A stretch of 64,000 nt of DNA from Arthrobacter mobilis (GCF_012395835.1 NZ_JAAZSQ010000001.1:1-64000), one strand, 5' to 3'. Positions 1-9,356 are shown, counted from the first letter of the stretch. Notes: generated by a model from the letters alone, not told the origin. Program-made: numbers and translations.

Positions 1-160
1 TTCCATGAACTTCTCCGATCCCCGCCCCTGCGCCAGCCCGATGCCGACAAGAACTGTCACACGTCAGGCTGACACAGAGGGTTGTACCCGGAGCAGATTC
101 CCAATTCGGGGGAAATACAGGTGGGAAACCGGGACAAATTGCGGAGCTGAAAATTTGCAG

Positions 161-189
161 TTGTGTAATTTCTTCCCTTCTGCCATGAT
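161..189 (+). promoter_or_regulatory. Putative promoter of the TetR-MFS operon
   Basis: A TTGTGT at 161-166 and CATGAT at 184-189 are separated by 17 bases. The hexamer ends six bases before the GTG at 196, so transcription would begin at or next to the start codon (leaderless). No Shine-Dalgarno is visible. The first 160 bases of the window hold no gene I can support. Confidence 0.35.
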
Positions 190-195
190 AGTTCG

Positions 196-822
196 GTGAG
201 TCAACCAACTTCCCTGCGGGACCGGAAGCGCGCCGAAACCTGGAACGCGCTGCACCGGGCCGCCGCGCAGGCCGCACTGTCCCAGGGCCTGGAGCAGGTG
301 ACGGTGGAGGCGGTGGCCGCGGCCGCCGGCGTGTCCTGCCGCACCTTCTTCAACTACTTCGCCACCAAGGAAGATGCCGTGCTCGGGCTGCAGGAGCCCG
401 CGGTGGACGAGGAGGTCCTGGCCGCCTACGACGTGGACGGGGACCTGCTGGAGGAGACCGGCCGCCTGATGCTCAGCGTGATGCGCTCGATTCAGGGCGG
501 CGGCGACGACGAGGCCGGCGACCGCGGCGAGCTTTTCGCCAAATACCCGCACCTTTTGCACCGGCGCTTCCAGTACGTAACCAAAGTGGAGCAGCTGCTG
601 ACCGGCCTGGTGGCCGAACGGCTGGCGGCCTCGGCCCGCTGGCAGGCCATGCCGCAGGAATTCGACGTGGAGGAAACCGCGCGGATGATCGTGCTGGTTG
701 TCGGCACCGGTGTCCGCTACGTCATGTGGACCACTTTTGCCCACCCCACCCGTGCAGCCCAGTTCGCCGCCCTCGACGACGGACTGCGGCTGCTGCGCGG
801 CGTCCTGAAGGAGCTCCAATGA
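196..822 (+). CDS. TetR/AcrR-family transcriptional regulator
   Basis: This 208-residue protein has the N-terminal TetR helix-turn-helix (about residues 10-55), with the recognisable stretch GVSCRTFFNYFATKEDAV; the rest is an all-helical ligand-binding domain that is not conserved enough to name a ligand. The start is GTG at 196. Its stop codon overlaps the ATG of the downstream exporter (ATGA), so the two are translationally coupled. A TetR gene co-transcribed with a DHA2 pump is typically its local repressor, relieved by a pump substrate; that role here is inference. A close relative with the same helix sequence lies at 39098-39772. Confidence 0.9.
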   Translation: MSQPTSLRDRKRAETWNALHRAAAQAALSQGLEQVTVEAVAAAAGVSCRTFFNYFATKEDAVLGLQEPAVDEEVLAAYDVDGDLLEETGRLMLSVMRSIQGGGDDEAGDRGELFAKYPHLLHRRFQYVTKVEQLLTGLVAERLAASARWQAMPQEFDVEETARMIVLVVGTGVRYVMWTTFAHPTRAAQFAALDDGLRLLRGVLKELQ

Positions 823-2513
823 CACAGACTTCCACTGGTTCTTCCACAGGGTCCGGCATGCCGGCCGCCGCCGGCCAGGCGCCGGCGGGGAGGAAGCCCC
901 GGCTGGCCCTGGTGTTCGTGGCCCTGGTGCTGGCGATGCTGCTGTCGGCCCTGAACCAGACGATCCTGGCCACCGCGCTGCCGACCATCGTCGGCGAGCT
1001 CAACGGGGCGAGCCTGATGCTCTGGGTGGTGACCGCCTTCATCCTGGCTTCCACCATCATGATGCCCATCTACGGCAAGCTCGGGGACCTGATCGGGCGC
1101 AAGTACCTGCTGGTGGCGGCCATCCTGGTCTTCCTGGCCGGTTCGGTGGTCGGGGCGCTGGCCCCGGACATGGCCTGGCTGATCGCCGCCCGCGTGCTCC
1201 AGGGCATTGGCGGCGGGGGACTGATGATCCTCTCGCAGGCGATCATCGCCGACGTGGTCCCGGCCCGCGACCGGGGCAAGTACATGGGCGCGATCGGCGG
1301 CGTGTTCGCGTTTTCCTCCGTGGTGGGCCCGCTGGTCGGCGGCTGGCTCACCGAGGGACCGGGCTGGCGCTGGACCTTCTGGTTCAACCTGCCGGTGGGC
1401 GTGCTGGCGCTGCTGGGAGCCCTGCTCTTCCTCAAGCCCCGCGCCATCACCGCACGGCCGAAGCTGGACGTGTGGGGGATGGGCCTGCTGGCTGCCGCCA
1501 CCACCTGCCTGGTGCTCGCCGCCAGCTGGGCCGGCAGCAGCTATCCCTGGCACCACCCGGTGATCCTGTCCCTGTTCGGCGGCACCGTCGCCGCCGCTGC
1601 GGCCTTCGTGCTGGTCCAGCGGCGCACCGCCGAGCCGATCATGCCGCTGGGGCTGTTCCGGGACCGGAACTTCAACCTTGCCACCGTCGCCGGCCTGCTC
1701 ACCGCGGTGGCCATGTTCGGCGCCCTGGGCTACATGCCCACCTACCTGCAGATGGCCAGCGGAGCCACGGCCACCGGGGCCGGGCTGCTGATGATTCCGA
1801 TGATGGGCGCCATGCTGCTGGCCTCCCTGACCGCCGGCATGCTGGTCTCGCGCACCGGCCGGTACAAGTGGATGCCGGTCGCCGGGTCGGCTGTGACGGC
1901 CGGGGCCCTGGTGCTGCTGGGCCTGGTCCACGCGGACACCGCGCTCTGGCAGATCTGCCTGGTCCTGGGCCTGCTGGGTGTGGGCATGGGGCTGAACATG
2001 CAGATCCTGGTGCTGGTGGTGCAGAATTCCTTCCCGCTGCGCCAGGTGGGTACCGCCACCGCCGCCCACAACTTCTTCCGCCAGATTGGCGCGACCCTGG
2101 GTTCGGCGGTGGTCGGCAGCCTCTTCGCCCACCGGCTCACGGACCTGCTGGTCCAGCGCCTGCCGGCGTCCGCGGCGTCCTCCACCGGCGGGGGCAACTC
2201 GCTCACCCCGGACCTGCTGCACACCATGCCGGCGCCGGTCCAGGCGGTCATTGTCCAGTCCTACAACGAAGCGATGATGCCGCTGTTCCTGCTGATGATC
2301 CCGCTGGCGGTGCTGGCCACCGTGCTGTGCCTGTTCATTGCGGAAAAGCCGCTGGCCACCACGCTGGAGCCCGAGGTGATGCCGGAGGCATTGTCGGAGG
2401 GGAACCCGCTGGCCGGTGCCGGGGCCGATGCCGGTCCCGGCGATGATCCCGCAGCGGGCCCGGACCTGCGCGGCAGCGCCGGCGTCGGGCAGGCCGGCGC
2501 CCGCTCCCGCTGA
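819..2513 (+). CDS. MFS drug/solute exporter, DHA2 (EmrB/QacA) family
   Basis: The 564-residue protein has the length and 14-helix layout of DHA2 proton antiporters. Between helices 2 and 3 it has the MFS motif A (GKLGDLIGRKYLL), and near residue 170 the antiporter motif C-like GGVFAFSSVVGPLVGGWL. The N-terminal ~25 residues and the Gly/Ala/Asp-rich C-terminal ~50 are low complexity and probably cytoplasmic. ATG at 819 was chosen because it overlaps the stop of the TetR gene; an earlier in-frame start would lie inside that gene. It should export toxic or lipophilic compounds across the cytoplasmic membrane; the substrate cannot be read from sequence. Confidence 0.9.
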   Translation: MTQTSTGSSTGSGMPAAAGQAPAGRKPRLALVFVALVLAMLLSALNQTILATALPTIVGELNGASLMLWVVTAFILASTIMMPIYGKLGDLIGRKYLLVAAILVFLAGSVVGALAPDMAWLIAARVLQGIGGGGLMILSQAIIADVVPARDRGKYMGAIGGVFAFSSVVGPLVGGWLTEGPGWRWTFWFNLPVGVLALLGALLFLKPRAITARPKLDVWGMGLLAAATTCLVLAASWAGSSYPWHHPVILSLFGGTVAAAAAFVLVQRRTAEPIMPLGLFRDRNFNLATVAGLLTAVAMFGALGYMPTYLQMASGATATGAGLLMIPMMGAMLLASLTAGMLVSRTGRYKWMPVAGSAVTAGALVLLGLVHADTALWQICLVLGLLGVGMGLNMQILVLVVQNSFPLRQVGTATAAHNFFRQIGATLGSAVVGSLFAHRLTDLLVQRLPASAASSTGGGNSLTPDLLHTMPAPVQAVIVQSYNEAMMPLFLLMIPLAVLATVLCLFIAEKPLATTLEPEVMPEALSEGNPLAGAGADAGPGDDPAAGPDLRGSAGVGQAGARSR

Positions 2514-2582
2514 CCACGCCCGGGGCTGCCGGCCCGGGGCCGGCACCTCTGGACCTGGCGCGCACGGTGCCTACGCTTAGGT

Positions 2583-3779
2583 ATGAGCGCATCGCCGTCC
2601 CTGATGAAGCAGGCCCGGGTCCTGGAGGTTGAAAGCCTCGAGGACTTCGATGCCATGGTCGCCCGCGGCGCCACGTCGATGAGCGGCTGGCACTTCCAGT
2701 CGGTGGACCTGACCGGCCGCAGCGCGCAGCTGAAGGCCCTCAACCCTTCCGGCGCCGTCTTCCTCGGCTGCAGCTTCGCCCCCGGGGTGGAGGCCTGGCT
2801 GCACGCCGGCGGCGCGCTGATTTTCCCCGCCCTGCCCGGCATCCCGTTCGACGCCTACCGCAGCCAGCTGTATACCGCCGCGGAGCTGTACCAGGGCCTG
2901 GACACCGGCGAATACGAGACGACCCCCGATGCCAGGATCTATGCCTGGGCCTCCGCGGGCCCGGCCCGCACGAGCCTGGACGCCACGCTGGCCGTGAGCC
3001 TGCACGACCATGCCATCGGCGATGCCCTGGACAGCTTTTGTGCCGGGCCCGACGGCGCCACCCGGAAGCTGGCCGGGGTGATGGGTGGCCACGCCGCGCT
3101 GCGCGGGGGCCCGGTCTACGCGGACGCGGCCCGGCTCGGCCGGCTGCTGAGCCGGCAGGGCTGCACGGTCGCCACCGGCGGCGGCCCCGGTGCCATGGAA
3201 GCGGCGAACCTGGGTGCCTACCTGGCCGCGGCCGACGACGCCGGCTTCGAGCGGGCGCTGGCCACCCTGGCGCAGGTGCCGGAGTTCCGCCCCTCCATCA
3301 CCGGCTGGGCGCGGGCCGCGGCCGCCGTGCTGGCCGAATTTCCCGGCGGCGGTGCCAGCCTGGGCATTCCCACCTGGCACTACGGGCACGAGCCGCCCAA
3401 CCTGTTCGCCACGCACATTGCCAAGTACTTCGCCAACTCGATCCGCGAGGCGGTGCTGCTGCAGCGGTGCACCGCAGGCATCGTGTTCCTGCCCGGGGCC
3501 GGCGGCACCGTGCAGGAGATCTTCCAGGATGCCTGCGAGAACTACTACGCCACCGAGGAACTGCTCTCGCCGATGATCCTGGTGGGCCGGCGGTACTGGA
3601 CCGAGCAGCTGCCGGTGTGGCCGCTGCTGTGCTCGCTGGGGGAGGGCCGGGCGATGGCCGGAGCCATCCACCTGGTGGACTCGGTCGAGGAGGCCGCCGC
3701 CCTTATGGGGCAAAGAGTGGGGCGCGGGGGACCCGCTGCGGCGGCGAAGCCGACACTGCGGGAGCGCCCCAATCTCTAA
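2583..3779 (+). CDS. LOG-family / Rossmann-fold nucleotide-binding protein
   Basis: 398 residues. The C-terminal half carries the LOG (lysine decarboxylase-like) signatures GGGPGAMEAANLGAY around residue 200 and a variant of PGGxGTxxE, LPGAGGTVQEIFQDACE, around 305. Family members with these motifs are nucleotide 5'-monophosphate phosphoribohydrolases such as cytokinin-activating LOG enzymes. This one is much longer than the ~190-residue LOG proteins; the N-terminal ~150 residues are unassigned, as in the large actinobacterial Rossmann-fold members. The ATG has no Shine-Dalgarno but lies six bases after TACGCT (2572-2577), suggesting a leaderless transcript. Substrate unknown. Confidence 0.75.
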   Translation: MSASPSLMKQARVLEVESLEDFDAMVARGATSMSGWHFQSVDLTGRSAQLKALNPSGAVFLGCSFAPGVEAWLHAGGALIFPALPGIPFDAYRSQLYTAAELYQGLDTGEYETTPDARIYAWASAGPARTSLDATLAVSLHDHAIGDALDSFCAGPDGATRKLAGVMGGHAALRGGPVYADAARLGRLLSRQGCTVATGGGPGAMEAANLGAYLAAADDAGFERALATLAQVPEFRPSITGWARAAAAVLAEFPGGGASLGIPTWHYGHEPPNLFATHIAKYFANSIREAVLLQRCTAGIVFLPGAGGTVQEIFQDACENYYATEELLSPMILVGRRYWTEQLPVWPLLCSLGEGRAMAGAIHLVDSVEEAAALMGQRVGRGGPAAAAKPTLRERPNL

Positions 3780-3782
3780 GGT

Positions 3783-4634
3783 TCAAAGTTCGGGCACGCA
3801 CGGGCCCTGGCCGAGCATCCGCAGGCCGGTCAAGTCGCCGTCGCCGAACTCCGTCACCCCGGCCCGGGCCTCGGCGTTCATCAGCTGCGCCGGGTCCTCG
3901 ACATGGTCCAGACCCACTAAATGGGCCAGTTCGTGCATGATGATCGCCGCCGCGGCCGCCTGGCCGCCGGCGGTGGCCAGTACTTTCCGGAACTGCGGTC
4001 CGTCCAGCTCCACCTGCCCCGAGACGTAGGCCGCGGTGCCCCCGTGCGAGGCCCAGGTGCTGCCGCCCAGGCCGATGGTGTCCCCGTCCAGGGCAGGGTT
4101 CTCCCGGGGCGTGCTCCAGGCGATCAGCACCGGTGCCCAGCGGTCCCCGTAGCGCTGCGGCTGGTAGGCCGGCCGGTCGGGGTGCGGCGGCTCACCGGTG
4201 CTGCCCTCGTAGACGAACTGCAGTCCGGTGGCTCCGGCCACCCGGCGCGCGGCCTGGTGGATGAGGATGTTTCCGTCCGGCGGGGCCCCTTCCTCGCGGA
4301 TGACATAGCGGATCGGCCGGCACGGGTCATAGGCCACATACTCCTGGCCCCGGATGCCGCCGTCGAGCAGGCGGTAGCTCTGGTTGCGCACGCGCAGCGG
4401 TTCGGGCACGGCCAGCCGGGCAGGATAGCTGCCGGTCCCCGGCGGTGGATGGTTCCGCCCGGCCGGGCCCGCCTGGCCGCCCGGGTCGCTGAACGGCACC
4501 GGGCCGGCCGGGCCGCCGCCGGGCAGGAGGCGGGAGCCGGCCTGCGGGTGGACCAGCCAGAAGACCGCGCCGGCGGCGAGCGCCAGCAGCACGGCGGCCA
4601 GGAGCCTGGCGGCAGGAACCGGCGGACTGCCCAT
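3783..4634 (-). CDS. Secreted or membrane-anchored matrixin-like zinc metalloprotease
   Basis: 283 residues. A single hydrophobic segment near residues 8-27 (signal peptide or anchor) is followed by a Pro/Gly-rich linker. The catalytic metzincin motif HExxHxxGxxH is at 234-244 (HELAHLVGLDH) with a Met-turn-like QLMN ten residues on. This is the zinc site of matrixin-type peptidases, so the enzyme probably works outside the membrane on protein or peptide. The Shine-Dalgarno GAGGGGG precedes the ATG. It converges on the LOG gene, with stop codons only a few bases apart. Substrate not predictable. Confidence 0.75.
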   Translation of the reverse strand: MGSPPVPAARLLAAVLLALAAGAVFWLVHPQAGSRLLPGGGPAGPVPFSDPGGQAGPAGRNHPPPGTGSYPARLAVPEPLRVRNQSYRLLDGGIRGQEYVAYDPCRPIRYVIREEGAPPDGNILIHQAARRVAGATGLQFVYEGSTGEPPHPDRPAYQPQRYGDRWAPVLIAWSTPRENPALDGDTIGLGGSTWASHGGTAAYVSGQVELDGPQFRKVLATAGGQAAAAAIIMHELAHLVGLDHVEDPAQLMNAEARAGVTEFGDGDLTGLRMLGQGPCVPEL

Positions 4635-4691
4635 CGTGCCCCCTCGGACCGGAAGCGGGTTGCTTCAGCGTAACCGCAGCCGCCGCCGTCG

Positions 4692-5816
4692 TCACCCTAT
4701 GCTGGTGCCGAAGGCCAGTCCGAGCAGGTAGGTCGCCAGCGCCGCCCCGAAGCCGATACCCAGTTGGCGAAGGGCACGCCGGCCCGGGGAAGCCCCCGAG
4801 AGCAGGCCGACGACGGCGCCGGTGCCCAGCAGTGCCAGGCCCACCAGCAGCAGCGACACTACCACCGCCGCCGGCCCCTCCAGGCCGAACAGGTACGGCA
4901 GGATCGGCACCAGCGCCCCGGTGGCGAAGAAGCAGAAGCTGGACACCGCTGCCTTCCAGCCGGTGCCGATTTCCTCGTATTCGTGCTCGTAGAATTCCGG
5001 GGGCTGCAGGGACAGGCTCGGGTCGCAGTCGCAGTCCAGATGGCCCATCCGCTCGGCGGCCCGGTGCTCGGCGGCCTCCTGGCTCATTCCGCGCGCCCGG
5101 TAGAGCAGCACCAGTTCGTTGGCATTCAGGTCCAGATCCGGCGCCGCCGCCAGCGAGATCTGCGTGGGCTTGGTGGCGTTGAGCAGCTCACGCTGCGACC
5201 GGACGGAGACGTATTCGCCGGCACCCATCGACAGGGCTCCGGCCAGCAGGCCGGCCATGCCGCTGAAGAGCACGAAGCTGCTGGCCACGCCGGTGGCGCC
5301 GATGCCCATGATCAGCGCCAGGTTGGAGACCAGCCCGTCGTTGGCGCCAAAGACGGCGGCGCGGAAGCTGCCCGAGAGCCGGGCCCGGCCGCGGGTGGCC
5401 AGGCCGCGGATGACTTCCTCGTGGATCAGTTCGTCCGCGGCCATGGCACTGGTGGCCGCCGGCTCGGAGCTGTAGGGGGAGCGGCCTTCGGCGCGCTGGG
5501 CCAGGGCCAGCACAAAGACCGAGCCGAAGCAGCGGGCCATCAGGCGCAGCAGGACACGCCGGGCCGAGGGGCGTGCCGGCTGGTCCGCGTGCCCGCCCAG
5601 CAGGTCGAGCCAGTGCTGCTCGTGGCGGCCCTCGGCCTCGGCCAGCTTGAGCAGGATCTCGCGCTCCTCGCCGCTGCGGCGGTGGGCGAGGTTGCGGTAG
5701 ATGGCCGCCTCGGCACGCTCGTCAGCCAGGTAGCGGCGCCATTTGCGCAGGTCCGCGGGCGACGGCGCGGGCCGGGGGGATCTGGATGGTCCGGGGGAGA
5801 TGGGGTGATGGGCCAC
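4692..5816 (-). CDS. Ferritin-like/VIT1 (CCC1) family membrane protein
   Basis: The N-terminal ~140 residues form a helical rubrerythrin-like domain with paired acidic/His residues (ADERAEAAIYRNLAHR, EAEGRHEQHW, ADELIHEEVI). The C-terminal ~220 residues form a VIT1/CCC1 transporter domain, marked by VFGANDGLVSNLALIMGIG and SMGAGEYVSVRSQREL. Such fusions are thought to handle Fe(II) or Mn(II). The start is GTG at 5816, preceded by AGGAG at five bases; upstream in-frame ATG/GTG codons lack a ribosome site. Length is 374 residues, typical for the fusion. It is transcribed divergently from the DUF202 pair. Confidence 0.85.
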   Translation of the reverse strand: MAHHPISPGPSRSPRPAPSPADLRKWRRYLADERAEAAIYRNLAHRRSGEEREILLKLAEAEGRHEQHWLDLLGGHADQPARPSARRVLLRLMARCFGSVFVLALAQRAEGRSPYSSEPAATSAMAADELIHEEVIRGLATRGRARLSGSFRAAVFGANDGLVSNLALIMGIGATGVASSFVLFSGMAGLLAGALSMGAGEYVSVRSQRELLNATKPTQISLAAAPDLDLNANELVLLYRARGMSQEAAEHRAAERMGHLDCDCDPSLSLQPPEFYEHEYEEIGTGWKAAVSSFCFFATGALVPILPYLFGLEGPAAVVVSLLLVGLALLGTGAVVGLLSGASPGRRALRQLGIGFGAALATYLLGLAFGTSIG

Positions 5817-6185
5817 GGGACTCCTGGTCGGGGCCGGAAGCACAGGGAGGCTCCGGCCAGCGTACGGTAACTGACCGAAGGTCTCGCTCGCCCGGACGGT
5901 GCCGGGTGGACTGCCGGGCCGCATCTGTGCGGGCCAGTATGTCGACAGGCCTCCGTGCGGGCGGCCGGTCCTGCGGACCCGATGCCGTCGGCGCTGGAGC
6001 TACTCCCCTTCGCAGCGTCCATCATACCGGACGCCGCCTCCCTGTCCCCGCGCCCGGCCCGGTCCCGGCGCCTGGTCCCCGTCAGGCCGGAAATTTCCGG
6101 AGGGGGACATCCAGTGGCTGCTTTCCGCGGCGGGGGAACTGCGAGGGGCCGATTTTTGGGAACGGGCGGGGTCTAGGATGGATCG
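5817..6185. other. Intergenic region between divergent VIT1 and DUF202 genes
   Basis: These 369 bases hold no supported gene. The right end has TAGGAT (6174-6179) six bases before the GTG at 6186, a likely -10 element for a leaderless transcript. The left end carries the VIT1 ribosome site. I see no convincing operator or RNA element in the middle. Confidence 0.5.
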
Positions 6186-6587
6186 GTGACTACCTCAGAG
6201 ACCCCGCAGCCGGAACCCGGGCGCGGGCCCTTCGCGGCGAAACTGCTGCGTGGCGGCACGGAGCCCGACCCCCGTTTCACCCTGGCCAACGAACGGACCT
6301 TCCTGGCCTGGATCCGGACCTCGCTGGCGCTGCTGGCCGGCGGGATCGCCGTCGAGGCTTTCACCGCGGACCTGTTCATCCCGGAAATCCGCAAGACCGT
6401 GGCGGTGCTGCTGCTTCTGCTGGCCATGGCCCTGGGAGCAGGCGCGTTCTTCCGCTGGCTGGGGGTGGAGCGGGCCATGCGCCAGAAGGCCCCGCTGCCG
6501 CTGCCGCTGCTGGCCCCGCTGCTGGCCGTGGGCGGGGCGCTGGTGGCCGCCGTGCTGGTGGTGTTCGTGGTGTTCCGGGGTGTCTGA
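6186..6587 (+). CDS. DUF202 (YidH-like) small membrane protein
   Basis: 133 residues with the DUF202 signature FTLANERTFLAWIRTSLAL at about residues 36-54 and three predicted transmembrane helices. DUF202 proteins are small inner-membrane proteins of uncertain role, also found in eukaryotic vacuolar SPX-VTC proteins. GTG at 6186 follows a -10-like TAGGAT by six bases. It forms a two-gene unit with the next, related DUF202 gene, 18 bases downstream. Confidence 0.85.
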   Translation: MTTSETPQPEPGRGPFAAKLLRGGTEPDPRFTLANERTFLAWIRTSLALLAGGIAVEAFTADLFIPEIRKTVAVLLLLLAMALGAGAFFRWLGVERAMRQKAPLPLPLLAPLLAVGGALVAAVLVVFVVFRGV

Positions 6588-6605
6588 GCCGGGCAGGGGC
6601 CGTCC

Positions 6606-6959
6606 ATGAGCCGTCCCCGGCGCCGCGAGCCGGGCCCGGTGCATTACGACGCCGGACTGCAGCCCGAGCGCACGAGCCTGGCCTGGGGGCGGACCACCCT
6701 GGCGATGGTGGTGGCGGCGGCCATCTTCCTGCGCTGGGCCCCGCAGCACGGCTGGTTCGTGGGCACTCTGATTGCCGTCACCCTCGCGGCCGCACTGGCG
6801 ATCAACCTCACGCAGAAGCGCCGCTACCACCGGGCGGTCAGGGGCATCGCCGCCGAATCCGTCCGGGCGGATGTCATGGCGGCGCTGTGGACGGCCGCCA
6901 GCGTGGTGGTGCTGGGGGTGCTGGGCCTCTGGACCGTGCTGTTCCTGCCGGCCGGCTGA
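6606..6959 (+). CDS. Second DUF202 small membrane protein
   Basis: 117 residues, also DUF202: the conserved segment is LQPERTSLAWGRTTLAMVVA, followed by two or three hydrophobic helices. It lacks the longer cytoplasmic N-terminus of its neighbour. Tandem DUF202 genes of unequal length are common in Actinobacteria, and the pair may form one heteromeric complex (inference). The gene ends just upstream of a strong bidirectional terminator. Confidence 0.85.
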   Translation: MSRPRRREPGPVHYDAGLQPERTSLAWGRTTLAMVVAAAIFLRWAPQHGWFVGTLIAVTLAAALAINLTQKRRYHRAVRGIAAESVRADVMAALWTAASVVVLGVLGLWTVLFLPAG

Positions 6960-7000
6960 TACCAGTAGCTGAGCCGGCACCGGCAGTTAACAGCTGAAAA

Positions 7001-7041
7001 GCCGCTCCCGGCAGCGCCTGGGAGGCGCTGCCGGGAGCGGC
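7001..7041. terminator. Bidirectional intrinsic terminator
   Basis: An 18-bp perfect stem (7001-7018 with 7024-7041) closes a five-base loop. AAAA at 6997-7000 gives a U-tract for minus-strand transcripts and TTGTGCTT follows on the plus strand. It sits between the convergent DUF202 pair and the symporter gene. Confidence 0.9.
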
Positions 7042-7069
7042 TTGTGCTTCAACGGCGGGTTGCCGGCGG

Positions 7070-8593
7070 TTACCGGGCGTGGACGTCCTTGGGCCCTTCG
7101 ACCGGGACCTCTTCGGTGACCGCGCCGGCCACCCGCTGGTTCCAGGCCTCCATGACCACCCGGTCCGTGGGCCTGCTCAGCAGCGAGACCGCGACGTAGG
7201 CCGCCAGCGCGGCGAGCAGGCCGTAGTAGATCGGCTCGTTGGCGTAGATTCCGTCGTACTGGTTCTCGGCGTTGACCTCGAGGACGATCATGGTGGCCAG
7301 CGTGACCACGGTGCCCGCGGCCATGGCGGCCGCGGCGCCCAGGCCGGTGCCGCGCTTCCAGAGCAGGCCGCCGAGGATCGGGATGAGCAGGCCGCCGACC
7401 AGGATGTCGTAGGCGATGGTCAGCGCGGCCACCACGTCCTGGACCACGATGGCCAGCGCGATCACCAGCACGCCCAGGCCCAGCACGTACCAGCGGCTGC
7501 CCTGCACGTCGTGCTCCGGGTTCTGGCTGTGCTCGTGGTGGGCCGGCTTGCCGAACCAGGTGCGCACGAACGGCACGACGTCGGCCTTGGCCACGGTGGC
7601 CGCGGCGATCAGGGCGCCGGAGGCGGTGGACATCATCGCCGCGACCGCGGCGGCCAGCACGATGCCGCCGATGCCGATCGGCAGGATGTTGATCGCCACG
7701 TCCGCGTAAACGTCGTCCTTGACCTCGATGTTGGGCAGCACCACCGAGGCGGCCATGCCGATCAGGGCGCCGGCCACGCCGTAGAGGATGCAGTAGACGC
7801 CGGCGGTGGTCCCGCCCCAGCGCGCCACGGCCGGGGTGCGGGCGGTGAAGACGCGCTGCCAGATGTCCTGGCCGATCAGCAGGCCAAGGGTGTAGACCAC
7901 GAAGTAGGTGATGATCGTCTGCAGGCCGATGCCGTTGATGTCGAAGAAGGACTCGTCCACGCGCTGGCGGATCCCCTCCAGCCCGCCGGCCTGGCTCCAG
8001 GAGAAGGGCAGCATCAGCAGGAACACGCCGACGGTCTTGATCACGAACTGGGCCATGTCGGCCAGGGTGATCGACCACATGCCGCCGATGGTGGAGTAGA
8101 TCAGCACAATCGCCCCGCCCACGGCGATGGCCAGCCAGCGCTCCCAGCCGAAGAGCACCACCAGGATGGTGGCGTAGGCGCCGGTGGAGGTGGCGCAGAG
8201 CATGAGCGTGTAGGCCAGCATGACGATGCCGGAGACCTTGGTGGCGCTGACCCCGTAGCGCAGGGTGAGCATCTGGGCCACCGTGTAGATCTTCAGCCGC
8301 TGCAGCGTGGGGGCGAAGAACAGGCTCAGCACCAGCACACCGGTGCCGATGGCCACCACCAGCCACATGCCGGAGAGGCCGTATTCGTAGCCCAGGCCGA
8401 CGCCGCCGACGGTGGAGGCCCCGCCCAGGACGACGGCGGCCATCGTGCCGGTGTACAGCATGCTGCCCAGCCGGCGTCCGGCGACCAGGTAGTCGCTGTT
8501 GTCCTTGGTGCGGGACTTGCCCCACCAGCCGAAGAGCAGCATCGAGACCAGGTACGCGACCACGATCCCGGCGTTGAGGATATGTCCATCCAT
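7070..8593 (-). CDS. Sodium:solute symporter (SSS family)
   Basis: 507 residues with about 13 hydrophobic helices and the SSS-family N-terminus, ending helix 1 with FGWWGKSRTKDNSDYLVAGR. Members use the Na+ gradient to import sugars, amino acids or organic cations; the substrate is not readable. It is divergent from an XRE-cupin regulator, and that regulator is followed by a ureohydrolase/ThDP operon. The same candidate operator half-site occurs at both promoters, so the symporter probably imports the guanidino compound the operon degrades (inference). The ATG at 8593 has GGAGAA-like sequence upstream. Confidence 0.88.
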   Translation of the reverse strand: MDGHILNAGIVVAYLVSMLLFGWWGKSRTKDNSDYLVAGRRLGSMLYTGTMAAVVLGGASTVGGVGLGYEYGLSGMWLVVAIGTGVLVLSLFFAPTLQRLKIYTVAQMLTLRYGVSATKVSGIVMLAYTLMLCATSTGAYATILVVLFGWERWLAIAVGGAIVLIYSTIGGMWSITLADMAQFVIKTVGVFLLMLPFSWSQAGGLEGIRQRVDESFFDINGIGLQTIITYFVVYTLGLLIGQDIWQRVFTARTPAVARWGGTTAGVYCILYGVAGALIGMAASVVLPNIEVKDDVYADVAINILPIGIGGIVLAAAVAAMMSTASGALIAAATVAKADVVPFVRTWFGKPAHHEHSQNPEHDVQGSRWYVLGLGVLVIALAIVVQDVVAALTIAYDILVGGLLIPILGGLLWKRGTGLGAAAAMAAGTVVTLATMIVLEVNAENQYDGIYANEPIYYGLLAALAAYVAVSLLSRPTDRVVMEAWNQRVAGAVTEEVPVEGPKDVHAR

Positions 8594-8629
8594 GGAGAAC
8601 TCCCGCTTTCAAGACTTCAGGAAGTATGT

Positions 8630-8644
8630 TTGCCTGAGAGGCAA
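8630..8644. promoter_or_regulatory. Candidate operator between symporter and XRE-cupin regulator
   Basis: TTGCCTGAGAGGCAA is a perfect inverted repeat with six-base arms, centred in the divergent intergenic region. The half-site AGGCAA recurs at 9477-9482, in front of the ureohydrolase gene. The adjacent XRE-cupin protein is the obvious candidate ligand. No binding evidence exists beyond the sequence. Confidence 0.5.
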
Positions 8645-8780
8645 CAAGTGTTGAGTGGTAGGATAATTGTGTTGTGTCGCACAGGTCAACTGCGCGCCTC
8701 ACCCGGATAAGCTCGTAGTGGCCTGCGGGCGCCTGGCTGCGCGGCGGCGCGGGAAGTTTTGCGAGAAATGGGGACATGTT

Positions 8781-9356
8781 GTGAAGGCACTGCCGATTGA
8801 GCCGAGCAATACGCCGGTGGCCATTGGTTCCCGGATCCGCGCCGCCCGCCAGGGGCAGCGGATGACGATCGAGCAGGTCGCGGAGTCCACCGGCCTGACC
8901 AAGGGCTTCCTCAGCCGCGTGGAGCGGGACCTGACCTCGCCGTCGGTGGCCTCGCTGGTCACGCTGTGCCAGGTGCTGTCGATTCCGATCGGGGACCTGT
9001 TCGTGGACCCGGAGACGCACCTGACCCGCCGTGGCGAAGGGCCGCGGATCAACCTCGGGGGCGAAGGAATCCGCGAGCAGCTGCTGACGCCGCGGCACGA
9101 GCGCCGGCTGCAGGTGATCCGGGCCGTGATCGAGCCGCACGGCCGCGGCGAGTCCGAGCTGTACGCGGTGGACTGCGACGTGGACGTGATGCACGTGCTC
9201 TCCGGCTGCATCACCGTCGTGTTCACTTCCGAGCGGTATGAGCTCGAAGCCGGCGACACCCTGACCTTTCCCGGGCGCGAGCCGCACACCTGGATCAATG
9301 AATCGGGCCGGGAGGCGGTGGTGCTGTGGACCCTGGTGCCGGCCGCCTCGCGCTGA
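8781..9356 (+). CDS. XRE-family regulator with C-terminal cupin domain
   Basis: 191 residues. Residues ~12-65 are a Cro/CI-type helix-turn-helix (MTIEQVAESTGLTKGFLSRV), followed by a linker and a cupin sensor domain (~110-188) containing ELEAGDTLTFPGREPHTWIN. This architecture is typical of metabolite-responsive regulators of polyamine and amino-acid catabolism (PuuR-like). GTG at 8781 was chosen because GGGGA lies six bases upstream; the frame is open further upstream but that sequence lies in the promoter/operator region and is not conserved-looking. It likely controls the divergent symporter and the downstream ureohydrolase operon. Confidence 0.85.
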   Translation: MKALPIEPSNTPVAIGSRIRAARQGQRMTIEQVAESTGLTKGFLSRVERDLTSPSVASLVTLCQVLSIPIGDLFVDPETHLTRRGEGPRINLGGEGIREQLLTPRHERRLQVIRAVIEPHGRGESELYAVDCDVDVMHVLSGCITVVFTSERYELEAGDTLTFPGREPHTWINESGREAVVLWTLVPAASR